Below are positions 26,124 to 34,632 of a stretch of 64,000 bases of DNA, in pieces (the stretch's first letter is position 1; each line of letters begins with the position of its first letter). The stretch comes from Solimonas marina (lineage in GTDB: Bacteria; Pseudomonadota; Gammaproteobacteria; Nevskiales; Nevskiaceae). The translations under genes were made by a program, and so were the position numbers. A model generated the notes under the pieces. That model had not been told where the DNA came from, searched no databases, and saw nothing but the letters and a program-made list of their open reading frames with translations. The stretch covers positions 1 through 64,000 of the forward strand of contig NZ_JAAVXB010000014.1 of the NCBI RefSeq assembly GCF_012241385.1, in the 5' to 3' direction.

Positions 26124-27200
26124 CTAGGGTGACGAGCCCGGTGAATGCATCCCTCGAAATCCGGCATCTTGCCTGTACTGCTCGGGCGGCTGCCCGAACC
26201 AGCGCTTGAACGCGCGCCTGAAATTCGCGGTGTCGTGATAATTCAACAGCGCTGCGATGGCCTCAACGGACAATCGGCTGTCACTCAAATAGTGGGTAGC
26301 CTGCTGGGACAGGATCTCGTCGCGGATCTGGCGATAGCCGCTGCACTCCTGTTTGAGCTTGCGAGCCAGGCTACGTTTGCTGATGAACAAAGCGGCGGCT
26401 GCTTCGTCTTCACTGAGCGTTCCGGGCGGGTGGGACAGCATCATCTGCTTGAGCCGGGTTCGGTAGTCCGGGTTACTGGTCCGGAGGCGCGCGAGCATGG
26501 CTTCGCATTGCTGCATGGCCAGGCGATAGTTTTCGTGGTTGGCGGAGGCGTTTGGTTTCCGACACAACGCCACCGGGAATGTGACCTTCAACTGCTCGCA
26601 GGAGAAGTAAAATGGCCCCGGTAAATAATCCGGGTAGATAGCCTCGTAGATAGGGGCCGAATGAGGGAAACAGACCTCGGCCTCATGCATCGGCCGACCG
26701 ACGATGAATTCGCCAATTTCAAGAAATGCCTTCACCACTGTATCCGCCAGGCAACGCGCAATAGCCTCATCGAGCGGGACCTGGAAATTCGCCAGGCATT
26801 CCAGGCGATCCTCAACCTGTTGCAGGTGCAACTGGATGAAGCTGGCGCGCGTGGGCATGAATTCGTGAAACGCTTGTAGCGCGGTAAGCAGGTCGGGGCT
26901 GCTATAGGCGACAAAGCCCATCGCACCATGGGTTGCCGGCGTCAGGCGCGCGCCCAGCCGTAATCCGAACTCCGGCTCGCCCGACAGTTCCAGCGCGTTG
27001 CGCAGAATCCGGATCTGCTGGGTCGCGGTTAGTAGGCTGTCTTGGCTCAGCAACTGTGCAACGTCGAGTCCGGTGCCGCGCAACAGTTCGGGGAGTTGGC
27101 GCGCCGACAGGCCAAGTTCACGAGCGATCAGCCGAGAGTAATTCGACGGAATATCGGGTTCGGCGGTTTGCGAATCCGCCGCGGGCTGCGTCGTTGCCAT
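26124..27200 (-). CDS. AraC-family activator of the CYP153 island
   Basis: The 358-residue protein from ATG 27200 has a strong ribosome site (GGAGGAA). The N-terminal arabinose-binding-like effector domain (GAMGFVAYSSPDLLTALQAF) is followed by a C-terminal double HTH (AAAALFISKRSLARKLKQE; LSVEAIAALLNYHDTANFRR). This is the OruR/AraC_E type often found next to alkane P450 genes. It lies between the divergent acyl-CoA operon and ferredoxin-P450 genes, with near-identical candidate binding sites on both sides. An alkane, alcohol or fatty acid is a likely inducer, by inference. Confidence 0.9.
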   Translation of the reverse strand: MATTQPAADSQTAEPDIPSNYSRLIARELGLSARQLPELLRGTGLDVAQLLSQDSLLTATQQIRILRNALELSGEPEFGLRLGARLTPATHGAMGFVAYSSPDLLTALQAFHEFMPTRASFIQLHLQQVEDRLECLANFQVPLDEAIARCLADTVVKAFLEIGEFIVGRPMHEAEVCFPHSAPIYEAIYPDYLPGPFYFSCEQLKVTFPVALCRKPNASANHENYRLAMQQCEAMLARLRTSNPDYRTRLKQMMLSHPPGTLSEDEAAAALFISKRSLARKLKQECSGYRQIRDEILSQQATHYLSDSRLSVEAIAALLNYHDTANFRRAFKRWFGQPPEQYRQDAGFRGMHSPGSSP

Positions 27201-27226
27201 GGGCGTTCCTCCACGTTGGCGGCAAG

Positions 27227-27263
27227 TGTCTTCAAATGACCCTGCATTGTCAAAAAATGACCT
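27227..27263 (+). promoter_or_regulatory. AraC-regulator operator upstream of the ferredoxin-P450 genes
   Basis: This is the inverted copy of 26064-26100 (35 of 37 identical), with two ATGACC half-sites 21 bp apart. It ends 59 bp before the ferredoxin start. It also lies just upstream of the regulator gene, so it may serve autoregulation. Confidence 0.8.
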
Positions 27264-27322
27264 CGCCGGGATGCCGTGACGCAACCATCATCCAAAGTAG
27301 ACAGGACTGCAGGAGAAGGGCA

Positions 27323-27643
27323 TTGGGCAAGATCACCTTTATCGAGCACGACGGCACCGAACACGTTGTTGAATTCGAGGCGGGCGCCTCGCTGATGCAA
27401 GTCGCCGTGAATAACGCCGTTCCCGGCATCGACGCGGACTGTGGGGGCGAGTGTGCCTGTGGCACCTGCCACGTCATCCTCGCGCAGGAGTGGTTCGCAA
27501 AGACCGGCACGCCCGGTCCGGACGAAGAGCAGATGCTGTCCATGACACCGGAGCGTGCAGAAAGCTCGCGGCTGGGCTGCCAGGTTCAAACCACCGAGGC
27601 GATGGACGGCATGACCGTTCGGCTGCCCGAGTTCCAGATGTAA
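27323..27643 (+). CDS. 2Fe-2S ferredoxin (adrenodoxin/putidaredoxin type)
   Basis: The 106-residue electron carrier starts at TTG 27323 behind AGGAGA; no ATG is available at the expected position. The cluster Cys are in DADCGGECACGTCHV plus a fourth in SRLGCQVQ, the C-x5-C-x2-C...C pattern of P450 ferredoxins. It lies 14 bp before the P450 gene and should pass electrons from a ferredoxin reductase to it. The frame extends far upstream without a start of its own, through the operator. Confidence 0.9.
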   Translation: MGKITFIEHDGTEHVVEFEAGASLMQVAVNNAVPGIDADCGGECACGTCHVILAQEWFAKTGTPGPDEEQMLSMTPERAESSRLGCQVQTTEAMDGMTVRLPEFQM

Positions 27644-27657
27644 GCGTGGAGAACGCC

Positions 27658-29073
27658 ATGTCAACACAATTGCAAGCAATCGATGTAGCCCAGACCCGGC
27701 TGGTCAACGCCACATCCAGAGTGGTGCCGATGCATTTGCAGATCCAGGCACTGAAGTTGCTGGTGAGGGCGAAGAAGAGGATCTTCGGCCCGCGCAGGCC
27801 CCCGGTCCACTTCGTTGAAGCGCCCGTTCCCGATGTCGGCACGCTGGCGCTCGAGGACATCGACCTCAGCAACCCCTTCCTGTACCGACAAGACCAGTGG
27901 CGCGCCTATTTCAAGCGGCTGCGTGACGAGGCGCCTGTGCACTACCAGAAGAACAGCCCCTTCGGGCCGTTCTGGTCGGTGACGCGCTATGAGGACATCC
28001 TGTTCGTGGACAAGCATCACGAGCTGTTTTCCTCCGAGCCGATCATCGTGCTGGGGGACTTCCCGGAAGGGATGCCCGTGGAGATGTTCATCGCGATGGA
28101 TCCGCCCAAGCATGACGTGCAGCGCCGCTCGGTCCAGGGCGTGGTGGCGCCGCAGAACCTCAAGGAAATGGAAGGGCTGATCCGCAGGCGCACCGGGGAT
28201 GTGCTCGACAACCTGCCCCTGGATGAGCCCTTCAACTGGGTGCCGGTGGTATCGAAGGAGCTGACGGGCCGCATGCTGGCAACACTGCTGGATTTCCCGT
28301 ATGAGGAACGGCACAAGCTGATCGACTGGTCCGATCGAATGGCCGGCACGACAGCGGCGACCGGCGGTGAATTCGATGATGAAGAGAACATGTTCGAAGC
28401 CGCCGCCGAGATGGCCTGGGCTTTCTCCCGGCTGTGGCGCGACAAGGAGGCCCGTCGCGCGGCGGGGGAGCCGGCCAGCTTCGATCTGATCAGCCTGCTG
28501 CAGAGCAGCGACGACACGAAGGACATGATCAATCGTCCGATGGAATTCATCGGCAATCTGGCGCTGCTCATCGTCGGTGGCAATGACACCACGCGCAACT
28601 CCATGAGTGGCGGAGTGCTGGCCCTGAACGAGTTCCCGGAGGAATTCGCCAAGCTGAAGGCGAACCCGGCGCTGATTCCGAGCATGGTCTCGGAAATCAT
28701 TCGCTGGCAGACCCCGCTGGCACACATGCGACGGGTCGCCACGCAGGATGTGGAACTGGGCGGCCAGACCATCAGGAAGGGCGACAAGGTCGCGATGTGG
28801 TTCGCATCCGGCAATCGCGACGAACGCAAGTTCGAGGATCCCGATCGATTGATCATCGATCGCAAGGGGGCACGCAACCATCTCTCCTTCGGCTACGGCA
28901 TCCACCGCTGCATGGGCAACCGCCTGGCCGAATTGCAACTGCGCATCCTCTGGGAGGAGCTGCTCAAGCGCTTCGAGAACATCGAGGTCGTCGACGAGCC
29001 CGAGCGGGTGCAGTCCAACTTCGTGCGGGGCTATTCGAGGTTGATGGTGAAACTAACGGCGAATCCGCAGTAG
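27658..29073 (+). CDS. CYP153-type cytochrome P450 (terminal alkane/fatty-acid hydroxylase)
   Basis: The 471-residue protein has the I-helix motif GGNDTTRNSMSGG, the K-helix ExxR (SEIIRWQTP), the SGNRDER segment and the haem-Cys loop HLSFGYGIHRCMGNRLAE, all typical of the CYP153 family. Members oxidise the terminal carbon of medium-chain alkanes, alcohols or fatty acids. It uses the adjoining ferredoxin, whereas the nearby ferredoxin reductase gene is damaged. The substrate is inferred from the family. Confidence 0.92.
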   Translation: MSTQLQAIDVAQTRLVNATSRVVPMHLQIQALKLLVRAKKRIFGPRRPPVHFVEAPVPDVGTLALEDIDLSNPFLYRQDQWRAYFKRLRDEAPVHYQKNSPFGPFWSVTRYEDILFVDKHHELFSSEPIIVLGDFPEGMPVEMFIAMDPPKHDVQRRSVQGVVAPQNLKEMEGLIRRRTGDVLDNLPLDEPFNWVPVVSKELTGRMLATLLDFPYEERHKLIDWSDRMAGTTAATGGEFDDEENMFEAAAEMAWAFSRLWRDKEARRAAGEPASFDLISLLQSSDDTKDMINRPMEFIGNLALLIVGGNDTTRNSMSGGVLALNEFPEEFAKLKANPALIPSMVSEIIRWQTPLAHMRRVATQDVELGGQTIRKGDKVAMWFASGNRDERKFEDPDRLIIDRKGARNHLSFGYGIHRCMGNRLAELQLRILWEELLKRFENIEVVDEPERVQSNFVRGYSRLMVKLTANPQ

Positions 29074-29274
29074 GCCGGGTAAGCGTCAAACCGCCGGCAC
29101 ATCGCCGAGCGCAGTAGTTTTGCAGAGTTGCTTGATCGATCCATCCGAACGGGGTTTCGCGGCCATTGTGGCTACTGCATGACCCTTCGGGGTAAATGCG
29201 AGGTCGTCGCCAGCACGGCGAAAGTGTCTGCGCGATCGTCCGCCAACCGCAGGCACGGTTAATAGAGAGAGGCC

Positions 29275-30496
29275 ATGGCGAACAAAGGGAAGGATGCGAC
29301 GGTCATCGTTGGCGGCAGGCACGCTTCTGACGACCCTCATTCAGAAGCAATGGCCGCATGAGGCGGTCCTCATAAGCGACGAGCCCCTTCCGCCGTACCA
29401 GCGTCCGCCCCTGTCCAAGGACTACCTGGCGGGCAAAACGGCACGTGAGTCACTGTACCTGAGGCCGCACTCGATGTACGAGAACGCAGGCCACCGACTG
29501 CGGCTCGGCGAGCGCGTCGAGCGCATAGACCGGGTCAACAAGACCGTTGAGCTGTCGGACCAGAGCACCCTGGGGTACGATCGACTTGTCTTGGCCACTG
29601 GCGCACGCGTTCGACGCCTAAACGCACCCGGCGCCGACTTGGAGGGCATTCATTATCTGCGCGACATAGCAGACACGGATGCCCTGCGTAGTCAATTGAG
29701 CCCGGGGCAACGCTTGGTCATCGTAGGCGGCGGCTACATCGGCCTGGAGGTGGCCGCCATCGCCGTCAAGGGTGGCCTCAAGGTCACGGTGCTGGAAGCC
29801 GCCGGGCGCGTCATGCAACGTGTCACAGGCCCTGAAATCTCGGCATTCTTTCTCGCCAAGCACCGTGATGCCGGCGAGGAAGTGCGCCTGGACACCTCGG
29901 TAATCGGCTTCGAAGCCGACGACGACGGCCATGTGGCCGGCGTGGCGGTGGCGGACGGCAGCACCGTGCCGGTCGACGTGGTGCTCGTCGCGGTCGGCAT
30001 CACGCCGGAAACCGCCCTGGCTGAATCCGCCGGTCTGCCCTGTGATGACGGCATTCTCGTCGACGAGTATGTGCGCAGCGGCGATCCCGCCATCCTGGCG
30101 ATTGGCGACTGCACCCGCCACAGGAATGTTTTCTTCGAGCAGCCCCAGCGGATGGAGTCAGTCGCCAACGCGGTCGATCAAGCCCGTACCGCGGCGGCCA
30201 CCCTGATGGGGGACGACAAGCCCTACGATGCCGTCCCATGGTTCTGGTCAAACCAGTACGACGTACGCCTGCAGATGGTGGGTCTGTCCAAAGATCATGA
30301 TGAGCGGGTGGTGCGGGGCAACCCCAGGGACGGGGCGTTTGCGGTGTTCTATATGCGCGAAGGCCATCTTGTCGCTGTGGATGCGGTAAACCTGCCCATC
30401 GCTTTTATGGTGGGGAAGAAGCTCGTCTACCAGCACAGAGACGTCGATGCCGAGGCATTGAGTGATCCCGATATCGAATTGAAGTCTTTGGTCTGA
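29275..30496 (+). pseudogene. Ferredoxin reductase with a deleted FAD-binding loop (frameshifted)
   Basis: An intact start exists at ATG 29275 behind AGAGAGG and reads MANKGKDATVIVGG, but the frame then ends at TGA 29359-29361. The long frame (from 29294) joins at GTLLTTLIQKQWP and continues through GGGYIGLEVAAIAV (NAD site), LAIGDCTRH and the C-terminal domain. The join needs about 11 more bases (any 3n+2) that would encode the GxGHAA part of the first Rossmann motif. The gene therefore appears to have suffered a small deletion near 29316, leaving either a dead gene or an N-terminally altered product of 400 residues. The family is the FAD-dependent reductases that serve P450 ferredoxins. Confidence 0.8.
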
Positions 30497-30569
30497 CGCA
30501 TGCCGAGACTGCCGTCCGTGAACCTGGAGCCCTCCCGCGGCATGGCAGCGGAGAGTCGGGTATTACCTT

Positions 30570-30731
30570 CTATTCAAGGCGGAGCTTGTCCTGTGCATCG
30601 CTCTCTCGACGGCATCGGCTGAGTAAATCGAGGTGCATGCCGATATCCCATCCGGCCTGGGCCACATTACTATCTGCGTGACGGGACAACTCAACGACTT
30701 CTTGCATAAAGTCGGGACTGTATCTTGTTCG
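30570..30731 (-). pseudogene. Decayed IS3-family OrfA fragment
   Basis: The reverse strand encodes RTRYSPDFMQEVVELSRH, then SNVAQAGWDIGMHLDLLSR, ending at TAG 30572-30570. It matches the OrfA HTH pattern (RYSxEFKxEAVxL...SVAQVAxxLGI...LxRW) with several damaged positions. There is no start and an in-frame stop lies just upstream. It marks an old insertion between the P450 and MFS modules. Confidence 0.6.
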
Positions 30732-31211
30732 CTAGGGATATGGGTGTCCTTTTCAGACACTGTGGTCTGTTTCTTAAGTGTCCGTGACGGAGAATTGAAC
30801 GTCACGCTGTGTTCCAGTTTACGACCCGACACTCACACAGGGATTGCCCACATACCATTCTATTTTACAGATTACATGTCACACGCGGAGTTGTCATCGA
30901 ACCCACACTGTATTCCGGATACCCGAATTTTTTGCATCAGACGTAGCGCTTATCGGCCTGTGACGTCTGCGTACGGCGTGGTGCGAACCTCTGAAATGAA
31001 ACTTCGGACACGTGCCAGTGGGCCGATGAGGAATAGAAAAGCGAAGAAGAAAGTATCTTGGCACTCTGTTACGAGCCAGATGGCACCGAACCGTGGCTTC
31101 CCAATCTCTACTCCCCCGCTGGAGCAGCCGTTTAAGCGACGCGGCCCCGCCAACAGACCAGTGATCAAGGATATGTATTCGATCCATATCCGTGGGTTTT
31201 GCGCTGGCGGG
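30732..31211. other. AT-richer stretch without a recognisable gene
   Basis: These 480 bases have lower GC than the neighbours. Long frames are present on both strands, including one on the plus strand from 30633, but none shows a family motif or ribosome site. The part near 30760-30790, with TGTCTGAAAAGGACACC on the minus strand, may be the end of the decayed IS3 element. Confidence 0.4.
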
Positions 31212-32408
31212 CTAGCTGTTGACTCTGTTGACTGGAACCTCCGCGCTGAACCATCCGATGGACAGCGCGGTCGCCAGCGCTTGAACCATGACGAAGATGC
31301 CAAGCGCCATCCCGAACCCAAGCCGAAGCGCCTCGCCGAACAGGAGGCTACCCACGCCGAATCCAGCGAATAGTGCGAAGACGTTCAAGCCCATCGCCTG
31401 TCCCGGGCGCTTTCCTCCAAGCGCGGTGACGATGCCCCCGAAGAGGGGCTGCGTCATGTCGTAGCCGAGAGAAAGGACGGTCACGGCCACAATCGCGAGT
31501 ATCAGGGGACCGTTGAAAATCAGGGTAGCTGCACCTAGGGCACCCAACCCAAGCCCGATGGGCAACAACCTGGCGCGCCCCCAGCGGTCGGCGGCCCGGC
31601 CGATCAGCGGGCCGAACAAGAAACCAGGAATCCCGTAGCCGAGCAGGGCTACACCAATCCCTACCGGGCCAAGACCGTAACGCTGCTCGAAATAGACACC
31701 GAGCCACGTGAAGACGCCAGAGTGAAAAATCGAATTGACGAAAACATAGCCATAAGTGCGCTGCCCCCGCGGAGTGCCGATGAGATCGCGATATCCGAGG
31801 AATAGCTCTCCCATCGTCTCGGGAACAGCCTTCCTCCTCGACGAAATAAGTGAACGGCGGAGCAGCAGCACCACGAACACACCCACGGCGGCCAAGGCGA
31901 CCAAAACAAAGAGGCCGCGCCAACCAAGCAGAGGCTCCAGCACGGCACCGAAAGTCGAGCCGAAAGCCATGCCACCGGCCATTGCTCCGAACAGCCAGCC
32001 GAGGGGCCGTCCACGTTGTTCGTACGGATACAGGCTGCCGATGAGCACCACGGCGAGCGGCACGACGCCACTGGCACCCAGGCCGGTCAGGGTACGCCAC
32101 AGGGTCAGCTGCGCGATCGATTGCGCGCCTGCGGTGAGTGCCGTAAGCACCGCGAACATAGCCAGCGACGCAAAGATGAGACGCTGAATGCCGATTCGAT
32201 CCGCAAGGAGACCAAAGACCAGCGTCGCCACGCCGTAAGGGATGAGGTAAGCGGGAACAATCACGCCAATCGCTTGGATGGACGTTCCAAAGCTCGTCGA
32301 CAGCACCGGAATGATCGGCGCCACCATGTAAGCCTGAAAAAAGATGATAAAGGTTGCCAGCGCAAGCGCCCTGAGCAGGCGTTCGCGTTCGTCGCTTGTG
32401 GTCAGCAT
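31212..32408 (-). CDS. MFS transporter
   Basis: The 398-residue protein has twelve predicted membrane helices. The conserved MFS loop-2 motif is visible as GLLADRIGIQRL and its second-half repeat as GRAADRWGRARLL. It resembles proton-driven drug or metabolite exporters of the DHA1/YfcJ kind. It lies 85 bp beyond the ccdA-like gene, on the same strand; whether it belongs to that operon is unclear, and its substrate is unknown. Confidence 0.82.
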   Translation of the reverse strand: MLTTSDERERLLRALALATFIIFFQAYMVAPIIPVLSTSFGTSIQAIGVIVPAYLIPYGVATLVFGLLADRIGIQRLIFASLAMFAVLTALTAGAQSIAQLTLWRTLTGLGASGVVPLAVVLIGSLYPYEQRGRPLGWLFGAMAGGMAFGSTFGAVLEPLLGWRGLFVLVALAAVGVFVVLLLRRSLISSRRKAVPETMGELFLGYRDLIGTPRGQRTYGYVFVNSIFHSGVFTWLGVYFEQRYGLGPVGIGVALLGYGIPGFLFGPLIGRAADRWGRARLLPIGLGLGALGAATLIFNGPLILAIVAVTVLSLGYDMTQPLFGGIVTALGGKRPGQAMGLNVFALFAGFGVGSLLFGEALRLGFGMALGIFVMVQALATALSIGWFSAEVPVNRVNS

Positions 32409-32493
32409 CAGGTTTCGCCTATGTGCGCAATCAAATCATTCGAGATGGGCTGTCTGGTTCGCTCTACGGGAAGCTCGTGTCCTTGACGTCAAT

Positions 32494-33189
32494 TCAGCTC
32501 GCCAAAGCCGGTAACCAGAAGAAGTACGCATTGAGCATGTACAGCCCCGTAGCGATGAGGGTCGCCGCACCGGCAATTTCGAAGACACGACGGTAGGCCG
32601 AGACGAACCGGAGGTTCTCCAGCCAGCCCAGCGACCACGCACCCACGGCCAGCGGTACGGCACGCCCCAATGCAAAGGCCAGCAACAGCAGTGCGCCAAA
32701 CCAGGGCGATCCGAGACTTGCTACCACCCCCAACAGCACGGCCAACGCCGGCGTGCATATCGGGCAGATCGCGATTGAAAAAGGGATGCCCAGAAGGAAC
32801 GCGCCGAAGGAACTGTTCGGGCGCTTCACTTTGAAGGTGAATGCAGGCAGCGGAATGCGTAGCCATCCCGGCCACATCAGTCCGAGTACGATCAGCACCG
32901 GACCGATCAGCACGCCCCACTTGCGATCCAGCAGCTTCTGCACGCCCAAGCCGCCGAACCCGGCGACGAGGCCGAGCACGACATGGATCACGATCATCCC
33001 GAGAATGAACATGGCGGCGAAGACGAACGCCTGCCGGCTCGTGCGGGCTTTGGTCACATAGGCCAGCGAGACCGGGATGGCAGCCATCGCCACCGGGTTG
33101 AAACTGAAAACTAGGCCCGCAAGAAAACTGGTCACGACGGCAGCTATACCCGCATGTTCAAGAGCGAGGCGAAGCGAGTCGACGTCCAC
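32494..33189 (-). CDS. CcdA/DsbD-type transmembrane electron transporter
   Basis: The 231-residue protein has six membrane helices and the conserved stretch SFNPVAMAAIPVSLAYV at the N-terminus and AICPICTPALAVLLG in the second half. CcdA-type proteins carry electrons across the membrane to periplasmic thiol proteins. One base separates it from the thioredoxin-like gene, so the pair is coupled. With the Cys-rich proteins and split MerR regulator it forms a thiol/metal stress operon; the exact metal is unknown. Confidence 0.85.
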   Translation of the reverse strand: MDVDSLRLALEHAGIAAVVTSFLAGLVFSFNPVAMAAIPVSLAYVTKARTSRQAFVFAAMFILGMIVIHVVLGLVAGFGGLGVQKLLDRKWGVLIGPVLIVLGLMWPGWLRIPLPAFTFKVKRPNSSFGAFLLGIPFSIAICPICTPALAVLLGVVASLGSPWFGALLLLAFALGRAVPLAVGAWSLGWLENLRFVSAYRRVFEIAGAATLIATGLYMLNAYFFWLPALAS

Positions 33190-33190
33190 G

Positions 33191-33451
33191 TCAATTCACT
33201 TCCTTGCAGCGTTCGGAAAGCGCTGCACAGAGCTGCCGTCGGGTGGGCAACGATGTGAAGACAAGCTCGCCGTCGATGGCGACCGCCGGCAGCGTCAGAA
33301 CGCCCAATTCCACAGCGTAGTCCAGCTCATCGAGCACATTGAGTTCCCGCCAGTCCAAGTCCGCGACGATCTCAAATGCAGCGACCTTGAGGCCAGCGCG
33401 CGCCTCGGCACAGCGGGCGCAGCCAGGCGAGTAGAAAAGTTCGAGCTTCAT
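33191..33451 (-). CDS. Small thioredoxin/glutaredoxin-like protein
   Basis: The 86-residue protein from ATG 33451 has the redox motif SPGCARCAEA and a cis-Pro loop LTLPAVAIDG. It should exchange electrons or a metal with the adjacent CcdA-type membrane protein. It follows 4 bp after the C-terminal half of the split merR-like gene. Confidence 0.8.
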   Translation of the reverse strand: MKLELFYSPGCARCAEARAGLKVAAFEIVADLDWRELNVLDELDYAVELGVLTLPAVAIDGELVFTSLPTRRQLCAALSERCKEVN

Positions 33452-33455
33452 GCAG

Positions 33456-33665
33456 TCATCGGCCGGCCGTCGTTGCAATGTTGGCTTTTTCCAGCCCAGC
33501 GAGGATCGGGCACTCGACGACGGGATGACTTTCCTCGCTGCAATCGTTGATCAGTTTGTCGAGTGCTTTCGACATTGATTTCATGAGCCGTATCTTGCCT
33601 TCGATCTGCAACTTTTTTTCGACGGCAAGTCGGCGCACGTCCCCGCAGCATGCGGCCTGCTCAGA
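33456..33665 (-). pseudogene. C-terminal half of a split MerR-family regulator
   Basis: The frame encodes SEQAACCGDVRRLAVEKKL, a dimerisation helix and an ending ECPILAGLEKAN, the metal-site half of a heavy-metal MerR protein (Cys pairs AACCGD, NDCSEE and ECPIL). No HTH precedes it; instead the frame runs into the IS21-type end. The matching N-terminal half, ending LAEIRELLAFANR, lies at 43340-43567 in the same direction. Together they would form a regulator of about 142 residues. Confidence 0.75.
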
Positions 33666-33687
33666 TCGCAATGTACAAAACGGCGCG

Positions 33688-33895
33688 CACCTGCGCGGCA
33701 ACACCACAGATGTTGATCGACTGACGCCAGCCGACTTGCACGGCCGCGCCGTAGAAGCTGCGCAATAGCACCACGGGCCTGCTCACTGGCACCGGCGATC
33801 TGCACACCGCCACCAAGTCGCTGCGCAGCTGCGCCAGCTTACTGCGCACTGGCGCCACGTCACTGCGCACCGGTACCACGCTACTGCGCCTCTCC
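33688..33895 (+). repeat. Tandem 21-bp repeats at the istB-side IS21 end
   Basis: Six successive 21-bp units run from 33755 to 33880, with a truncated seventh reaching into the end of istB. The fourth to sixth start TCGCTGCGCAGC, TTACTGCGCACT and TCACTGCGCACC, and most units end in CCACG or similar. One more unit lies at 33688-33708. Repeats at IS21 ends bind the IstA transposase; six in perfect register is more than the usual two or three. Confidence 0.75.
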
Positions 33896-34621
33896 GGATT
33901 TCAGCTTGCGCATCGACTCGCCCTTAAGCGCGATCTTCAGGCTGGAATGCACGAGACGATCCAGCAGAGCGTCGGCGAGTGCCGGGTCGTTGATGAAGCC
34001 GTGCCATTCCTTCACCGGCATCTGGCCGAGCACGATGGTCGAGTGCGTACCGACCCGATCGTCCAGCAGTTCCAGCAGATCGGCGCGACCGCGATTGGTG
34101 AGTCCCGTCAGCCCGAAGTCATCGAGGATCAGGAGCTGCACCTTTGCCACATCCTTGCGCAGCTTGACGATCGATCCGTCCTCGTGCCCGATCGCCATCT
34201 CCTCCAGCAGCCTCCCGAGACGCCGATATGCCACGGTGATTCCCTTGCGCGCTGCCTGGACGGCCAGCGCGCAGGCCAGCCACGTCTTGCCGGTGCCGGT
34301 CGGGCCCGTCATCAGCAGGTTCATCTGCTTGTAGATCCAGGCGCAGGTGAGCAGATCGGCGAAGGTCGGTTTGTCGATGCCGCGTCCGGGCCGGTAGTCG
34401 ACGTCTTCCGGCGCCGCCAGGAATTTCAGTTTCGCGTAACGGAGGATGCGCTTGAAACGCAGGGTGTCGCGATGACTCACCTCCGCGTTCACGAGCATCT
34501 GCAAGCGCTGCTCGAAGGCCACGCCGAGGAAAGCAGAATGCGACATCTGCTGATCGAGGCCTTCGGCCATACCCAGAAGGCGGAGTTCACGGAGCTGATG
34601 GGCGAGATTCATGATGGTCAT
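33881..34621 (-). CDS. istB: IS21-family helper ATPase IstB
   Basis: The 246-residue AAA+ protein has Walker A GPTGTGKTWLA, Walker B LLILDDFGL, the sensor region and the N-terminal IstB_N segment (LRELRLLGMAEGLDQQ). It organises target DNA for IstA. It lies 11 bp after istA. The ending KSGEAQ overlaps the last of the tandem repeats. Confidence 0.94.
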   Translation of the reverse strand: MTIMNLAHQLRELRLLGMAEGLDQQMSHSAFLGVAFEQRLQMLVNAEVSHRDTLRFKRILRYAKLKFLAAPEDVDYRPGRGIDKPTFADLLTCAWIYKQMNLLMTGPTGTGKTWLACALAVQAARKGITVAYRRLGRLLEEMAIGHEDGSIVKLRKDVAKVQLLILDDFGLTGLTNRGRADLLELLDDRVGTHSTIVLGQMPVKEWHGFINDPALADALLDRLVHSSLKIALKGESMRKLKSGEAQ

Positions 34622-34632
34622 TTCGGGATTCC

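Noticed and set aside
26933-27322. N-terminal extension of the ferredoxin frame
   Set aside because: It runs antisense through the AraC gene and the operator; the family start and the ribosome site place the beginning at TTG 27323.
30633-31373. Plus-strand frame of 246 codons
   Set aside because: Overlaps the MFS gene end and the IS3 fragment, has no ribosome site or motif, and its composition is irregular.
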